Assembly (NCBI GenBank): GCA_029249445.1
Contig: JAQWHI010000003.1
Span: 62,001-126,000 of the forward strand
Length of the DNA: 64,000 bases
From: Crocinitomicaceae bacterium
Lineage (GTDB): Bacteria; Bacteroidota; Bacteroidia; Flavobacteriales_D; Crocinitomicaceae
Reading direction: 5' to 3'
Below the pieces are notes generated by a model. It made no database searches and was not told the origin of the DNA. It saw only the letters and a list, made by a program, of their open reading frames with translations. Shown here piece by piece: positions 36,910 to 46,666 of this stretch. The translations under genes and the position numbers were made by a program. Numbering within the stretch: position 1 is the first letter of the stretch; every line of letters starts with the position of its first letter.

Positions 36910-37201
36910 ATGAACTTAGAGGATCTATTATTTCTTGAACTTTACATGAAAAATAAGGATGAAGCTTTTCTCTATCTCATAGAAAAATATGCAACTCAGA
37001 TCTTTTAATACATGCATGAATATCGTACGACATTTCGAGGATGCGGAGGATGTCACGCAAGAAGTATTTACAAGCGTCTACACCTCCCTTGAGAATTTTA
37101 ATGGTACATCAAAGCTATCGACTTGGATTTACGGTATTGCATTGAACAAATCCAAAGAATTTTTACGAAAAAAACAAGACAAAAACGTTCGGGATATATG
37201 A
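36910..37201 (+). pseudogene. ECF sigma factor fragment, frameshifted and truncated
   Basis: A 5' frame from ATG 36910 gives MNLEDLLFLELYMK and LYLIEKYATQIF and stops at the TAA at 37006. Dropping one T of the four-T run at 37003-37006 joins it to the next frame, which reads NTCMNIVRHFEDAEDVTQEVF, then LENFNGTSKLSTWIYGIALNK. This is a textbook sigma-70 region 2 of the ECF type. The reading then ends at a TGA (37199-37201). No region 4 (promoter -35 recognition) can be found in any frame downstream, so the gene is truncated as well as shifted. It is most likely a decaying pseudogene. A programmed frameshift is discussed in the findings. Confidence 0.75.
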
Positions 37202-37365
37202 TGCAATGGGACAATGACATTTAACTTCTTTGATCAAGTTGCAGCCTATTGCAACAAGAATCAAAAAATAAAGCTCCGTAAATTGATATTTAAGCACCTA
37301 AGCGCACTTCATCCAAAAGGAAGATCGAAAAAACACCCAAAACGCTAGAGTTGCTCACAATTCTG

Positions 37366-38610
37366 TTATTGTTTCTTTTGCCGATTCCCATTCGCCTTTT
37401 TTTTACCATGAAATCGTTTCTTATTACGGTGATTACCATTGCGTTTTTTATGCACACTCTTATCACTCCAAACAGGGCCCTCGCCAAGTTCCTTCGGTGG
37501 CTGTAGCTTTTCAATTTTCATTTCAATCAACTGCTCAATCTTGCGAAACTTATACATGTCTTTCTCATTGACAAGTGTAAACGCCTCGCCTTTGGTATTT
37601 GCTCTAGCCGTTCTGCCCACACGGTGAACATAATCCTCAGCATCATGAGGCACATCAAAGTTGATGACCATATTGATTTCCTTGATATCAATACCGCGAC
37701 TCATTACATCTGTTGCAACCAAAATTCGAACACGTCTTGCCCTAAATTTCCGCAATAGCTCCTCACGATCTGCTTGTTCTAAATTAGATGAAATACCTGA
37801 TGCCGGAAATCCAGCACGCCGAAGGTGCCTAGAAATATCAGAAACCTTATTCTTCGTCGATGTAAATATGATAATGCTCTCGTAGTCCTTGCGCTCAGAA
37901 AGAATATGCGTAATGACTTTTATTTTTTGTTCATCGTGTGCCATATAGACCCTCTGAGTGACTCCAGCTGCCGGTTTTGAAATTGACAATGCAATTTCTT
38001 TTGGGTTGCGCATAGTTCGTTTTGCCAGATGTTTAATGTCTTCCGGCATGGTGGCACTAAACATTAAGTTTTGACGTTCTTTGGGAAGGTATGAAATAAT
38101 TGTTTTCAAATCATCAGAAAACCCCATATCAAGCATTCGATCCGCCTCATCCAATACGAGATGCTTCAAACTATTTAACTTCACATAACCCAATTTCAAG
38201 TGTGAGATCAACTTGCCTGGTGTCGCAACAATAATATCAACACCCTCGGTCAAGGCACGTTTCTGCTCTTCCCATTCTTTCCCGCCACCGCCACCATAAA
38301 CAGCAATAGATCCAACAGAAACAAAATAAGAAAGCCCTTGGATCTGCTTCTCAATTTGCACTGCCAGTTCTCTTGTTGGAACAACCACAAGCGTATCAAT
38401 GCTTGAATCTTGCTTGCCGACCAGTTTATTCAAAATAGGAAGAACAAAAGCTCCAGTTTTCCCGGTGCCAGTTTGTGCACAAGCGATTAAGTCATTATTA
38501 TCTAAAACAATTGGTATTGCTTTTTCTTGAATTGGCGTCGCTTTTTCAAACCCCATATAGGAGAGGGCTTCTAAAAGTTCTGGCTCAAGGTTAAGGTCCG
38601 TAAATTTCAT
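37366..38610 (-). CDS. DEAD-box RNA helicase
   Basis: ATP-dependent RNA unwinding enzyme of 414 residues (start at the ATG at 38610, MKFTDLNLEPE; the longer ORF adds a hydrophobic non-homologous N-terminus). Motifs in order: Q motif GFEKATPIQEKAIP, motif I AQTGTGKT, Ia PTRELAVQIEKQ, Ib TPGKLISHL, II VLDEADRMLDMGF, III SAT, IV IIFTSTKNK, V ATDVMSRGIDI and VI HRVGRTAR. The C-terminal tail is basic (KKRNGNHRNKKRFHG), typical of RhlE/DbpA-like enzymes and likely to aid RNA binding. Monocistronic. Confidence 0.95.
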   Translation of the reverse strand: MKFTDLNLEPELLEALSYMGFEKATPIQEKAIPIVLDNNDLIACAQTGTGKTGAFVLPILNKLVGKQDSSIDTLVVVPTRELAVQIEKQIQGLSYFVSVGSIAVYGGGGGKEWEEQKRALTEGVDIIVATPGKLISHLKLGYVKLNSLKHLVLDEADRMLDMGFSDDLKTIISYLPKERQNLMFSATMPEDIKHLAKRTMRNPKEIALSISKPAAGVTQRVYMAHDEQKIKVITHILSERKDYESIIIFTSTKNKVSDISRHLRRAGFPASGISSNLEQADREELLRKFRARRVRILVATDVMSRGIDIKEINMVINFDVPHDAEDYVHRVGRTARANTKGEAFTLVNEKDMYKFRKIEQLIEMKIEKLQPPKELGEGPVWSDKSVHKKRNGNHRNKKRFHGKKKANGNRQKKQ

Positions 38611-38700
38611 CGAAGTGAAGATAACTAATAGAATTGATCTTAAAGAGATAAAAATAAAATGTTGTACATATAAAGTTGTTAATCCAAAAACAATGGGTAG

Positions 38701-38732
38701 AAAAAAAACCCGCGGAAATAATTCCACGGGTA
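38701..38732 (-). terminator. Terminator at the end of the dcw cluster
   Basis: ACCCGCGGAA and TTCCACGGGT pair with one mismatch. On the minus strand the hairpin is followed by a run of T. It lies 36 bp after the YqeY-like stop and ends the long dcw transcript. Confidence 0.8.
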
Positions 38733-38767
38733 TGACTATTTATTCTTGGGATCCTTTAAATGTATTG

Positions 38768-39214
38768 TTAATTCATCAAAAGCGCCTTGACCGCATTTGC
38801 GATCATTTTTCCATCAGCTTTTCCAGCAAGCTTGCCGCTGAGCATTCCCATAACCTTACCCATGTCCTGAGGGCCTGTTGCGCCAGTTGCATCAATAGCC
38901 ACTTGGGCCTCTGTTTTAACTTCTTCTTCTGTCATCATTTCAGGCATGTATGTAGCAATTACTTCAGCTTGAAATTTTTCATCTGCAGCAAGATCTTCGC
39001 GATTCTCATTCATATACAACTCGTACGTTTCTTTGCGCTGCTTGTGAAGTTTCATTATAATTTTTATCGCTGTTTCATCCGAAACATCGCCATTTCCAGA
39101 GGTAGCCTCCAACAACAATTTCGATTTTATATCTCTCAATGCTGCGAGCTTTTCTTTTTCTCTAGCCAACATCGCCTTTTTGATATCAGCATTTATCGTT
39201 TCTAAAAACCCCAT
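38768..39214 (-). CDS. GatB/YqeY domain protein
   Basis: Small YqeY-family protein of 148 residues, related to the C-terminal tRNA-binding domain of GatB. It shows AMLAREKEKLAALRDIKSKLL (about 14-34), IIMKLHKQRKETYELY and a C-terminal GATGPQDMGKVMGMLSGKLAGKADGKM block, all typical. The molecular role is not established; a link to tRNA has been suggested. Its ATG overlaps the ftsZ stop by 1 nt (TAATG), so it is the last gene of the dcw cluster. Confidence 0.92.
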   Translation of the reverse strand: MGFLETINADIKKAMLAREKEKLAALRDIKSKLLLEATSGNGDVSDETAIKIIMKLHKQRKETYELYMNENREDLAADEKFQAEVIATYMPEMMTEEEVKTEAQVAIDATGATGPQDMGKVMGMLSGKLAGKADGKMIANAVKALLMN

Positions 39215-40791
39215 TAATCTACATTATCGTGTAAAAAAGAATTATTTCCATTCAATGAAGTCCCATTTTCATCACTCGAGATACTAAAACGACTCGCATT
39301 GTCCTCCTCACTTGGTGCAGACTGATCCAATTGAATGTTTCTTCGAACGTATGCAGGCTCATTTTCCAAATCTTGTATCCCTTCTACTTTCTTGAGACGC
39401 TGCGTATATTCTTGAATTTTCGACAAACGTTCTTGAGATCGTATCTGTTGTTCTTTCTGAGATACTGTTTTTTTCATACTTGTTGCCTCAAGATTAACCG
39501 CATCCATATCATCTTCTAAAGTATATCTCTTAATCTCCTCTGATGGCTCTTTGGCACCCGAAACATCGGTAACGTTCCAATCCAGCTCCATTTCTTTTTG
39601 CTCATCGCCCCCGGCATCAATTGCCCATGATTCTTGCTTGTTTTGCGGAGTGGCAAGCTCGTCCGTTGACTTCAAGAAAGGCTCATCATCTGTTTCCTCG
39701 GCTACAACCTCTCTTGCATTCTCCCAAGTACTGGTTTGAGTCGGTGTTCGCAAGGGAGTTTTAACTTCACTTTTCTTATCTTCTTCGAGCGTGGTAACGT
39801 TTCTTACTGGAGCCTTTTCAAAACCCGTAATTGGAGAGGAATGAAAACCAGTAGCAATTACCGTTACGCTCAGTTTGTCTCCGAGAGTTTCATCTTTTGC
39901 ATGTCCAAAAATAACATCAGCCGTTGAACCCGCAGCATCTTGGATATAATCTGTAATCTCAGTGATCTCATCCATCAATACCTCTCGATCTCCATAAGTA
40001 ATATTAAGCAGAACGTATTCAGCACCACTAATATCGTTATCGTTTAACAATGGAGATTCTAGTGCTTGTTCAACCGCTTTTAATGCTCTATTGTCACCTT
40101 CAGCTGCTGAACTACCCATAATGGCTACACCACTATTGCGCATTACAGTATTCACATCATTAAAGTCTACGTTAATGGCACCGGTTACTGCGATAACCTC
40201 GGCAATACCTCTAGCAGCCGTTGCCACAATATTGTCGGCTTGATTAAATGCTTCACCAATAGAAAGATTTCCCGTAATTTCTCTCAATCTTTCATTATTA
40301 ATTACAAGCAGCGTATCCACATTTTCACGCATTGATTCCAATCCTTCCTCTGCCTGTATACGTCGTTTTCTTCCTTCAAAATTGAAAGGAACAGTTACAA
40401 TTCCTACCGTTAAGATTCCGAGTTCTTTGGCTACCTGAGCAATTACGGGTGCTGCTCCCGTTCCAGTTCCGCCACCCATTCCGGCAGTTACAAACACCAT
40501 TTTGGCATCTTTACTCAATAACTCTCTAATTTCATCAATATTCTCAACAGCAGCGTTCTTACCGATTTCCGGTAGAGAACCAGCACCACGCCCTTCGGTT
40601 AATGAGGGACCGAGTTGAATTTTATGAGGTACAGGTGATATGTCTAAAGCTTGTAAGTCTGTATTACAAACAATGAAATCAACTCCTTTTATCCCCTCAC
40701 TATACATATGATTTACAGCATTTCCGCCGCCGCCGCCAACACCAATCACTTTAATAATCGATGCTTCATCTTTCGGTAATTCAAAATCCAT
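39214..40791 (-). CDS. ftsZ: Cell division protein FtsZ
   Basis: Tubulin-like GTPase that forms the division ring. The 525 residues have [16 protein letters not shown] near the N-terminus, the tubulin signature [15 protein letters not shown] (about 105-120), T-loop region and NFDFNDV-like block [13 protein letters not shown] long, acidic, disordered linker of about 150 residues (about 320-480) leads to the conserved C-terminal peptide NSFLHDNVD typical of Bacteroidota FtsZ. It follows ftsA after an 84-bp gap. Confidence 0.98.
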   Translation of the reverse strand: MDFELPKDEASIIKVIGVGGGGGNAVNHMYSEGIKGVDFIVCNTDLQALDISPVPHKIQLGPSLTEGRGAGSLPEIGKNAAVENIDEIRELLSKDAKMVFVTAGMGGGTGTGAAPVIAQVAKELGILTVGIVTVPFNFEGRKRRIQAEEGLESMRENVDTLLVINNERLREITGNLSIGEAFNQADNIVATAARGIAEVIAVTGAINVDFNDVNTVMRNSGVAIMGSSAAEGDNRALKAVEQALESPLLNDNDISGAEYVLLNITYGDREVLMDEITEITDYIQDAAGSTADVIFGHAKDETLGDKLSVTVIATGFHSSPITGFEKAPVRNVTTLEEDKKSEVKTPLRTPTQTSTWENAREVVAEETDDEPFLKSTDELATPQNKQESWAIDAGGDEQKEMELDWNVTDVSGAKEPSEEIKRYTLEDDMDAVNLEATSMKKTVSQKEQQIRSQERLSKIQEYTQRLKKVEGIQDLENEPAYVRRNIQLDQSAPSEEDNASRFSISSDENGTSLNGNNSFLHDNVD

Positions 40792-40875
40792 TTTCTATGT
40801 TTTTTATTGTCTTTGTACTAATTTCTCCACTGAATCTCTTCTCAATAACAATTGGAAGAACTAATTCTCTATCAT

Positions 40876-42165
40876 CTAATCCTCATCAACAAACCAAGTC
40901 TTGCCTCTTTTAATCATTGAATCAAAGAAAGATCCTCTTGTCTTGTTGGAATGTGTCTTTACATCTCCTGAACCTGCCACTTCTGATTCAGAATTGGTTC
41001 TTGCCATTCTTTCTAAATCTTCAAATCCTTTGTGCACGAGACCGATACCAGTCGCATACATAGGACTTTTTATTGCCTCATTATTTGTGTTGGCCAAATG
41101 CTCCGTTGGATAACCTATCCGAGAATCCATTCCCGTAATGTATTCGAACAATTGAGTTGTGTGCTTCAACTGAGCTCCCCCACCCGTTACAACAATCCCA
41201 CCGATTAGCTTTTTATCAAATCCTGAGTTTCGAATTTCATAGTGCACAAGGTCAATAATTTCCTCCATTCTTGCTTGGATAATACTCGCCAAGTTTCTCA
41301 GAGTAATCTCTTTTGGAGCACGACCACGCAATCCTGGAATTGCCACAACTTCGTTTTCCTGACTCTCACTTGCCAATGCCGAACCAAATTTTTGCTTTAA
41401 TTTCTCAGCCTGACGCTTCATAATTGCGCAACCCTCTTTTATGTCTTCAGTAATAACGTTACCCCCGAAAGGAATCACCGCAGTATGTCGGATTATTCCC
41501 TCATGGAAGATAGCAACATCGGTTGTTCCTCCACCTATATCCACTAGCACTACGCCGGCTTCCTTTTCTTCCTCAGTTAATACTGCATCTGCAGATGCAA
41601 TTGGTTCAAGAATTATATCCTTCACTTTCAGCCCTGTACGTTCTACACACTTGTGAATATTCAATGACGCACCTATATTTCCAGTAATTATGTGGAAATT
41701 TGCTTCCAACCGAACACCAGACATTCCAATTGGATCTTTAATCCCTTGTTCGTTGTCAATGATATATTCTTGTGGAAGAACCGTAATAATTTGCTCACCG
41801 GGAGGCATAGCCATTTTGTACATATCATCAACCAATCGATTGATATCACTCTGAGAAATCTCCGTTTCAATATTTGATCGCGTATAAATTCCTCTATGCT
41901 GAATGCTCTTTATATGCTGTCCGGCAATACCAACATTGACAGACTTTATGTCTAGTTCACCCTCAATTCGTTCCTCTGCTTCCTTAACAGCACCATCAAT
42001 AGATTGGATTGTCTTTTCGATATTCGAAACCATTCCACGCATCACTCCCAATGACTCCGTTTTTCCCATGGACAAAATTTCAATTTTTCCATGCTCATTT
42101 TTGCGGCCTACAAAGCATGCGATCTTTGTTGTTCCAATGTCTAATCCAACTATAATTTTACCCAT
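40876..42165 (-). CDS. ftsA: Cell division protein FtsA
   Basis: Actin-like ATPase that links FtsZ to the membrane. The protein has 429 residues from the ATG at 42165 (MGKIIVGLDIGTTKIACFVG). Blocks are the phosphate-1 motif IVGLDIGTTK, VVLVDIGGGTTDVAIF (phosphate-2, about 200-215) and GGIVVTGGGAQLK (adenosine motif, about 310-322). The C-terminus KTWFVDED with nearby basic and hydrophobic residues is a candidate membrane-binding helix. It overlaps ftsQ by 8 nt and comes before ftsZ. Confidence 0.96.
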   Translation of the reverse strand: MGKIIVGLDIGTTKIACFVGRKNEHGKIEILSMGKTESLGVMRGMVSNIEKTIQSIDGAVKEAEERIEGELDIKSVNVGIAGQHIKSIQHRGIYTRSNIETEISQSDINRLVDDMYKMAMPPGEQIITVLPQEYIIDNEQGIKDPIGMSGVRLEANFHIITGNIGASLNIHKCVERTGLKVKDIILEPIASADAVLTEEEKEAGVVLVDIGGGTTDVAIFHEGIIRHTAVIPFGGNVITEDIKEGCAIMKRQAEKLKQKFGSALASESQENEVVAIPGLRGRAPKEITLRNLASIIQARMEEIIDLVHYEIRNSGFDKKLIGGIVVTGGGAQLKHTTQLFEYITGMDSRIGYPTEHLANTNNEAIKSPMYATGIGLVHKGFEDLERMARTNSESEVAGSGDVKTHSNKTRGSFFDSMIKRGKTWFVDED

Positions 42166-42967
42166 TGATCTCATTTTTCCGTTTGCAAACTATTTGACCC
42201 TCGTACTTTAAACTGATTTCAGAGTACGTACCCCATCCTTCGTAAGGCATCCCTTCTTTGTAAAATACGTTTAGCTTCTCGAACTTCTTTGAAACTTGCG
42301 TTTCCGAATAAGCAGAACCAAAAACTATCTTTTGATCCCCAACCAGTGGTATTAGCACAAAGTCGCCGTTCTTTTTTAAGTGAATCTGACCGATCAACGA
42401 ACGGAATAAGGGATCATTACAAACATAATCGGAAATCCTATAAATATCATCTAACTTTCGAATACTTTTCAAGGAATCGTTGTTGATAATTTCTGACACC
42501 GATTCTTGCCCAAAACGATCTGGTATTTCGCCTGTCACAACAAGTGATCTAGCTACATGCTGACTTGATATGTCCATCGTATTTCCTGCATCATCTAGGT
42601 AATAGGTTTGCCCCCATTTGTTGTAGATTCTAGCAATGGGTTTTCGCATATCAATATCAATTTTCCATTGACTACCGATCATTGAATATACTTTTACATC
42701 TTTCACCTGAGAGATCGATGTTAAATACTTCTCAATTGCCTCCGCATCCAGCTGCTCTTTACGCTGTCCTTCAAAAATTAAAGCCTCAAAACGCAACAAT
42801 TCGAGAACCTCACTCTCAGTAATAAAAACATGCTCATCGTCAACATGAATGGAGACATCAGGCGCTGGTAAAAGCAATGCATCTTGCGCCTGCTGCGTTA
42901 AATAAAGTGCCGCAATCAGGCCAACACCCAAAACAAATCCTATAGCTATTTTTAACCACCTTTTCAT
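42158..42967 (-). CDS. ftsQ: Cell division protein FtsQ-like
   Basis: Bitopic membrane protein of the divisome. The 269 residues have a short cytoplasmic N-terminus (MKRWLK), one TM helix (about 7-24, IAIGFVLGVGLIAALYL) and a periplasmic POTRA/FtsQ domain. The domain shows the pattern KYLTSISQVKDVKVYSMIGSQWKIDIDMRKPIARIYNK (landmark only, about 86-123) seen in other FtsQ proteins. Assignment rests on this topology and on the dcw position between murC and ftsA. Overlaps both neighbours. Confidence 0.88.
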   Translation of the reverse strand: MKRWLKIAIGFVLGVGLIAALYLTQQAQDALLLPAPDVSIHVDDEHVFITESEVLELLRFEALIFEGQRKEQLDAEAIEKYLTSISQVKDVKVYSMIGSQWKIDIDMRKPIARIYNKWGQTYYLDDAGNTMDISSQHVARSLVVTGEIPDRFGQESVSEIINNDSLKSIRKLDDIYRISDYVCNDPLFRSLIGQIHLKKNGDFVLIPLVGDQKIVFGSAYSETQVSKKFEKLNVFYKEGMPYEGWGTYSEISLKYEGQIVCKRKNEING

Positions 42968-44334
42968 TCTGTAAATGCTTTTTTCAATTGCGGAACAATC
43001 CGATCTATATCTCCAGCGCCAATACTTAACAATACTCCCGAGGATTTATTTGCAAGGTAATTCACCGCATCTATTGGATTCGCCAATCGCTTTTCTGTGA
43101 CCTTTATCTGTTCGAGTAAAGCTGCACTTGTAATGCCTGGCAATGGTTCCTCACGTGCAGGATAAATTGGAAGCAATATCACTTCATCAAGTTGACTCAA
43201 TTCACGCACAAATTCATCAAAAAAGTCTCGTGTCCTCGAAAACAAATGTGGTTGAAAAACTCCCGTTATTTTTTGATTTGGGTATAGTAATCGTACTGAG
43301 GAAACTAGGGCACAGATTTCTGTTGGGTGATGTGCATAATCATCAATATAAATGAAGTCATTCGTTCGAATGTGGTATTCAAACCTGCGTTTTACACCCG
43401 CAAATGTTTTGAGCCCATGCCGAATCACATCTTCAGTTAACCCCAGTCCCTTACACAAAGCGATACATGCAATTGCATTCTCTGCATTGTGCAACCCAGG
43501 AATACCCAATTCCACTTCCGTCCAACAACCAGAGGGTGTATCCAAATCGAAGAAAAAGCGCCCTTCTTCAAATCGAGGATTAAATCCTCTGTAATCCGCA
43601 GGGATATCAAGCCCATAGGTAACTTCATTTTTATGATTTATTCTTACACTGCTATGACGCACCAGAAAACCATTGACGTCGATACGCTCTACATATTCTT
43701 TGAATCCATCAAAAAAATGATCGTTACTTCCATAGATATCCAAATGATCTGCATCCGTAGAGGTAATAATTGAAGCAAAAGGATTCAATTGTAAAAAAGA
43801 TCGATCAAACTCGTCCGCCTCAACAACGGTAAGATCACTTTCTCCACGAATGAAATTAGATTGAAAATTGGTGCTTATACCTCCTAAAAATGCATTACAC
43901 TTCAAGCTAGACTCATTCAATAAGTGGGCAAGAATCGTACTTGTGGTCGTTTTCCCATGTGTTCCAGCAACCCCTAAAGCCTTTGAGTCTCTCGTAATCA
44001 TTCCGAGTACTTCCGCCCGCTTCAATACCGTATATTTCGAATGTCGAACATGCATGAGTTCCCCGAAATTTGAGGGAATTGCCGGAGTATAAACGACTAG
44101 AGTTCTGGTAACGTCCTCATAAGGTGTGGGGATATTCGAGCCAAAATCACTGTAGTGAATTTCAATACCCTCCGACTCTAATTGTGCTGTGAATGTTGTT
44201 TTTGTTTTGTCATACCCTCCAACAGACCAGCCCTGACCATTAAAATAACGAGCCAATGCAGACATGCCAATTCCCCCAACACCTATAAAATAAGCGCGAT
44301 CAAATTGATTGATATTTATTGTACTTCCACTCAA
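42964..44334 (-). CDS. murC: UDP-N-acetylmuramate-L-alanine ligase
   Basis: Adds L-Ala to UDP-MurNAc, the first step of peptide addition in murein synthesis. The 456 residues have the Mur ligase ATP site GVAGTHGKTTTSTILAHLL (about 117-135), the N-terminal Rossmann region YFIGVGGIGMSALARYF and DDYAHHPTEI (about 338-347). It overlaps murG and ftsQ by 4 nt each. Confidence 0.97.
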   Translation of the reverse strand: MSGSTININQFDRAYFIGVGGIGMSALARYFNGQGWSVGGYDKTKTTFTAQLESEGIEIHYSDFGSNIPTPYEDVTRTLVVYTPAIPSNFGELMHVRHSKYTVLKRAEVLGMITRDSKALGVAGTHGKTTTSTILAHLLNESSLKCNAFLGGISTNFQSNFIRGESDLTVVEADEFDRSFLQLNPFASIITSTDADHLDIYGSNDHFFDGFKEYVERIDVNGFLVRHSSVRINHKNEVTYGLDIPADYRGFNPRFEEGRFFFDLDTPSGCWTEVELGIPGLHNAENAIACIALCKGLGLTEDVIRHGLKTFAGVKRRFEYHIRTNDFIYIDDYAHHPTEICALVSSVRLLYPNQKITGVFQPHLFSRTRDFFDEFVRELSQLDEVILLPIYPAREEPLPGITSAALLEQIKVTEKRLANPIDAVNYLANKSSGVLLSIGAGDIDRIVPQLKKAFTE

Positions 44335-45431
44335 CTATTTGTGATTTTTTCTAGTGCATCTACAATGTCAGAAGTTGCATTTGGCTTTCCTAAAACTGCG
44401 ATGTTTTGCTTTAAGTCATTCTGCGCCAACTCATCATTTATTAACGCGAAGGCAGTTGAAATTAGATCTTTTTTTGCATCAACATCTCGAACGAGAATAG
44501 CTGCATTCTTATTCACCAATGCCATTGCGTTTACTGTTTGATGGTCCTCGGAAACGTTCGGAGAAGGAACCAATATTGTTGGCTTTTTAACCAGACACAA
44601 TTCCGAAACAGAACTCGCCCCAGCACGAGAAATAATTAAATCTGCCATTGCATATGCCAAATCCATTTTCATTACAAATTGAGTTAATTTGACATTCCCC
44701 ATATCAACCCCATTTAATTCTTTTTGTAATTTTTCATAATAGAGCTTGCCACATTGCCAAAGGACTTGAACACCGGAATCGGTCAATACTTCTAATTGTT
44801 CAACAACACTATCGTTTAAAGTTTTTGCCCCTAAACTTCCTCCAATAATTAATACTATTTTCTTGGTAGGATCAAAGCCATATTCTTTACACCCCTCCTC
44901 TTTTTTACCTTCAATTGCTACCGCTGAATTACGACATGGATTCCCAGTTACAATGATACGATCAGTAGGAAAAAACTTCTCCATGCCTTCGTAACCACAG
45001 CAAATAACATTTGCTCGTTTCGATAATAATTTATTGGTCTTACCTGCAAAAGCATTCTGCTCTTGCAGCGCTGTAGGATATCTCATTAGGGAAGCTGCCA
45101 TTAAGGTCGGACCACTTGCATAGCCGCCAACACCAACAACAAGCTCTGGATTGAATCTTTTAATTATTGTTCGTGCTTTCAAAACACTTTTAATTATTTT
45201 AAACGGCAACAGAAAGTTCGAAACCGAAAGCTTACGCTTTAAACCGACAATTTCTAGTCCCACAATTTCGTATCCAGCAGCTGGAACTTTCTCCATTTCC
45301 ATTTTTCCTGACGCACCAACAAATAGTATTTCGGCATCTGGATTTCTCCTCTTAATTTCATCAGCAATTGCAATAGCAGGAAAAATATGTCCTCCTGTAC
45401 CCCCTCCTGATATTAAAGCTCTTTTGATCAT
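44331..45431 (-). CDS. murG: UDP-N-acetylglucosamine transferase MurG
   Basis: Adds GlcNAc to lipid I on the inner face of the membrane to make lipid II. The 366 residues have the GGGTGGHIFPAIAIADEI donor-site loop (about 9-26), GVGGYASGPTLMAA (about 99-112), QEQNAFAGKTNKLL, IGGSLGAKTLN and the SRAGASSVSELCLVKKP acceptor block (about 270). Starts 6 nt after ftsW. Confidence 0.97.
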   Translation of the reverse strand: MIKRALISGGGTGGHIFPAIAIADEIKRRNPDAEILFVGASGKMEMEKVPAAGYEIVGLEIVGLKRKLSVSNFLLPFKIIKSVLKARTIIKRFNPELVVGVGGYASGPTLMAASLMRYPTALQEQNAFAGKTNKLLSKRANVICCGYEGMEKFFPTDRIIVTGNPCRNSAVAIEGKKEEGCKEYGFDPTKKIVLIIGGSLGAKTLNDSVVEQLEVLTDSGVQVLWQCGKLYYEKLQKELNGVDMGNVKLTQFVMKMDLAYAMADLIISRAGASSVSELCLVKKPTILVPSPNVSEDHQTVNAMALVNKNAAILVRDVDAKKDLISTAFALINDELAQNDLKQNIAVLGKPNATSDIVDALEKITNS

Positions 45432-45437
45432 ATGCTA

Positions 45438-46616
45438 TTACTTTACTAAAACTTGATCATCCAATAGATCTTCACTATTTCTTGATTTCATCTGCCTATT
45501 CGAAATACTTAATACAATCCCGAGTGCGAGACACGTCATAATCAAAGCAGAACCACCCATTGCTAGTAATGGCATATTTTGCCCGGTAACAGGAAACATC
45601 CCCGTGCAAACAAGCATATTTACTGCGGCTTGACCAAGCAATAAAATTCCAATACCAATGCAAAGGTAAGTCTCAAATAGCTTATCTGAACTCAGCCCAA
45701 TTCGTATAATTCGGAACAGCAAAATCAGATAGAGTAAGACGAGTAATATTGCAGACAATAGACCAAATTCTTCAACAAAACTCGAATAATAAAAATCCGC
45801 ATAAGCTTCAGGAGTATACTCCTTTAACTCACCATCTCCAACTCCTTTTCCAAATATTGACCCGTTATATATGGCTAAAGAGGCATTAATTGCCTGGGCA
45901 TTCTCTTGAACATTTTCCTCATCATTAATTTTATTTAGGACACGGTTCTCCCATGTTTCATAACGTGGTAATAAATTTAAATCTGGAGCTGCTTTATGCA
46001 TCAACACAATAAACAGAAATAAAGCAATTCCTCCACCAATCAGACTTAAAATTTTTAATAATGGGACACGCCCAAGAAACAGGAGCGTCAATGATATAGA
46101 GAACAAAATGGCTGCAGTTGAAAAGTTATCCTTAACGATCAATCCACAAATTATGACAATTGGAGCAACAATTGGCCAAAACCCATTGCGCCAATCATTG
46201 AGTTCATTCTTCTTTTTTACCAACAAACGTGAAACATAAATTACCAATGCCAACTTGGCGAAATCAGAAGATTGAAATGTTAAACCAACAAAAGGAATCT
46301 GAACCCAACGCCCGGCATCGTTCACTCTTGTACCGAAGAAGAATGTAAAAATAAGCAAAGCAACAGCTAGATAAAAGCCAAACTTGGCGAGCTGTGAAAT
46401 GTACTTTGGGTCTTTCTTGTGCACCCAAAACATGACACCCAAACCAATAAGTACATACATCAAATGCTTGAATAAATACTTAAATGGTGTTCCTCCCTCG
46501 ATTTTAACAAGAATCGGCACAAAACTGTATACGCTCACCAAAGAAAAAGCCAACATAATAAGGGTGATAATCCAAATCACTCGATCTCCTTGCAAATATT
46601 TAAGTACGCTACTCAT
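45438..46616 (-). CDS. ftsW: Lipid II polymerase/flippase-type SEDS protein FtsW
   Basis: Septal SEDS-family glycosyltransferase, a membrane protein of 392 residues with about 10 hydrophobic segments. Family landmarks are GRWVQIPFVGLTFQSSDFAKLALVIYVSRL (about residues 107-136), LPRYETWENRVLN and GQNMPLLAMGGSALI near the C-terminus, with a conserved LL-type segment between. It is cytosolic at both ends. It follows murD by 50 bp and precedes murG. Confidence 0.95.
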   Translation of the reverse strand: MSSVLKYLQGDRVIWIITLIMLAFSLVSVYSFVPILVKIEGGTPFKYLFKHLMYVLIGLGVMFWVHKKDPKYISQLAKFGFYLAVALLIFTFFFGTRVNDAGRWVQIPFVGLTFQSSDFAKLALVIYVSRLLVKKKNELNDWRNGFWPIVAPIVIICGLIVKDNFSTAAILFSISLTLLFLGRVPLLKILSLIGGGIALFLFIVLMHKAAPDLNLLPRYETWENRVLNKINDEENVQENAQAINASLAIYNGSIFGKGVGDGELKEYTPEAYADFYYSSFVEEFGLLSAILLVLLYLILLFRIIRIGLSSDKLFETYLCIGIGILLLGQAAVNMLVCTGMFPVTGQNMPLLAMGGSALIMTCLALGIVLSISNRQMKSRNSEDLLDDQVLVK

Positions 46617-46666
46617 TAATCATTGAAATAATAAATTCATTCTGGCTCTTCGTCCATCGACAAATA

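Noticed and set aside
37202-37349. In-frame continuation after the TGA of the sigma fragment as a possible region 4
   Set aside because: The translated sequence (about 48 residues to the next stop) has no helix-turn-helix pattern like sigma region 4.
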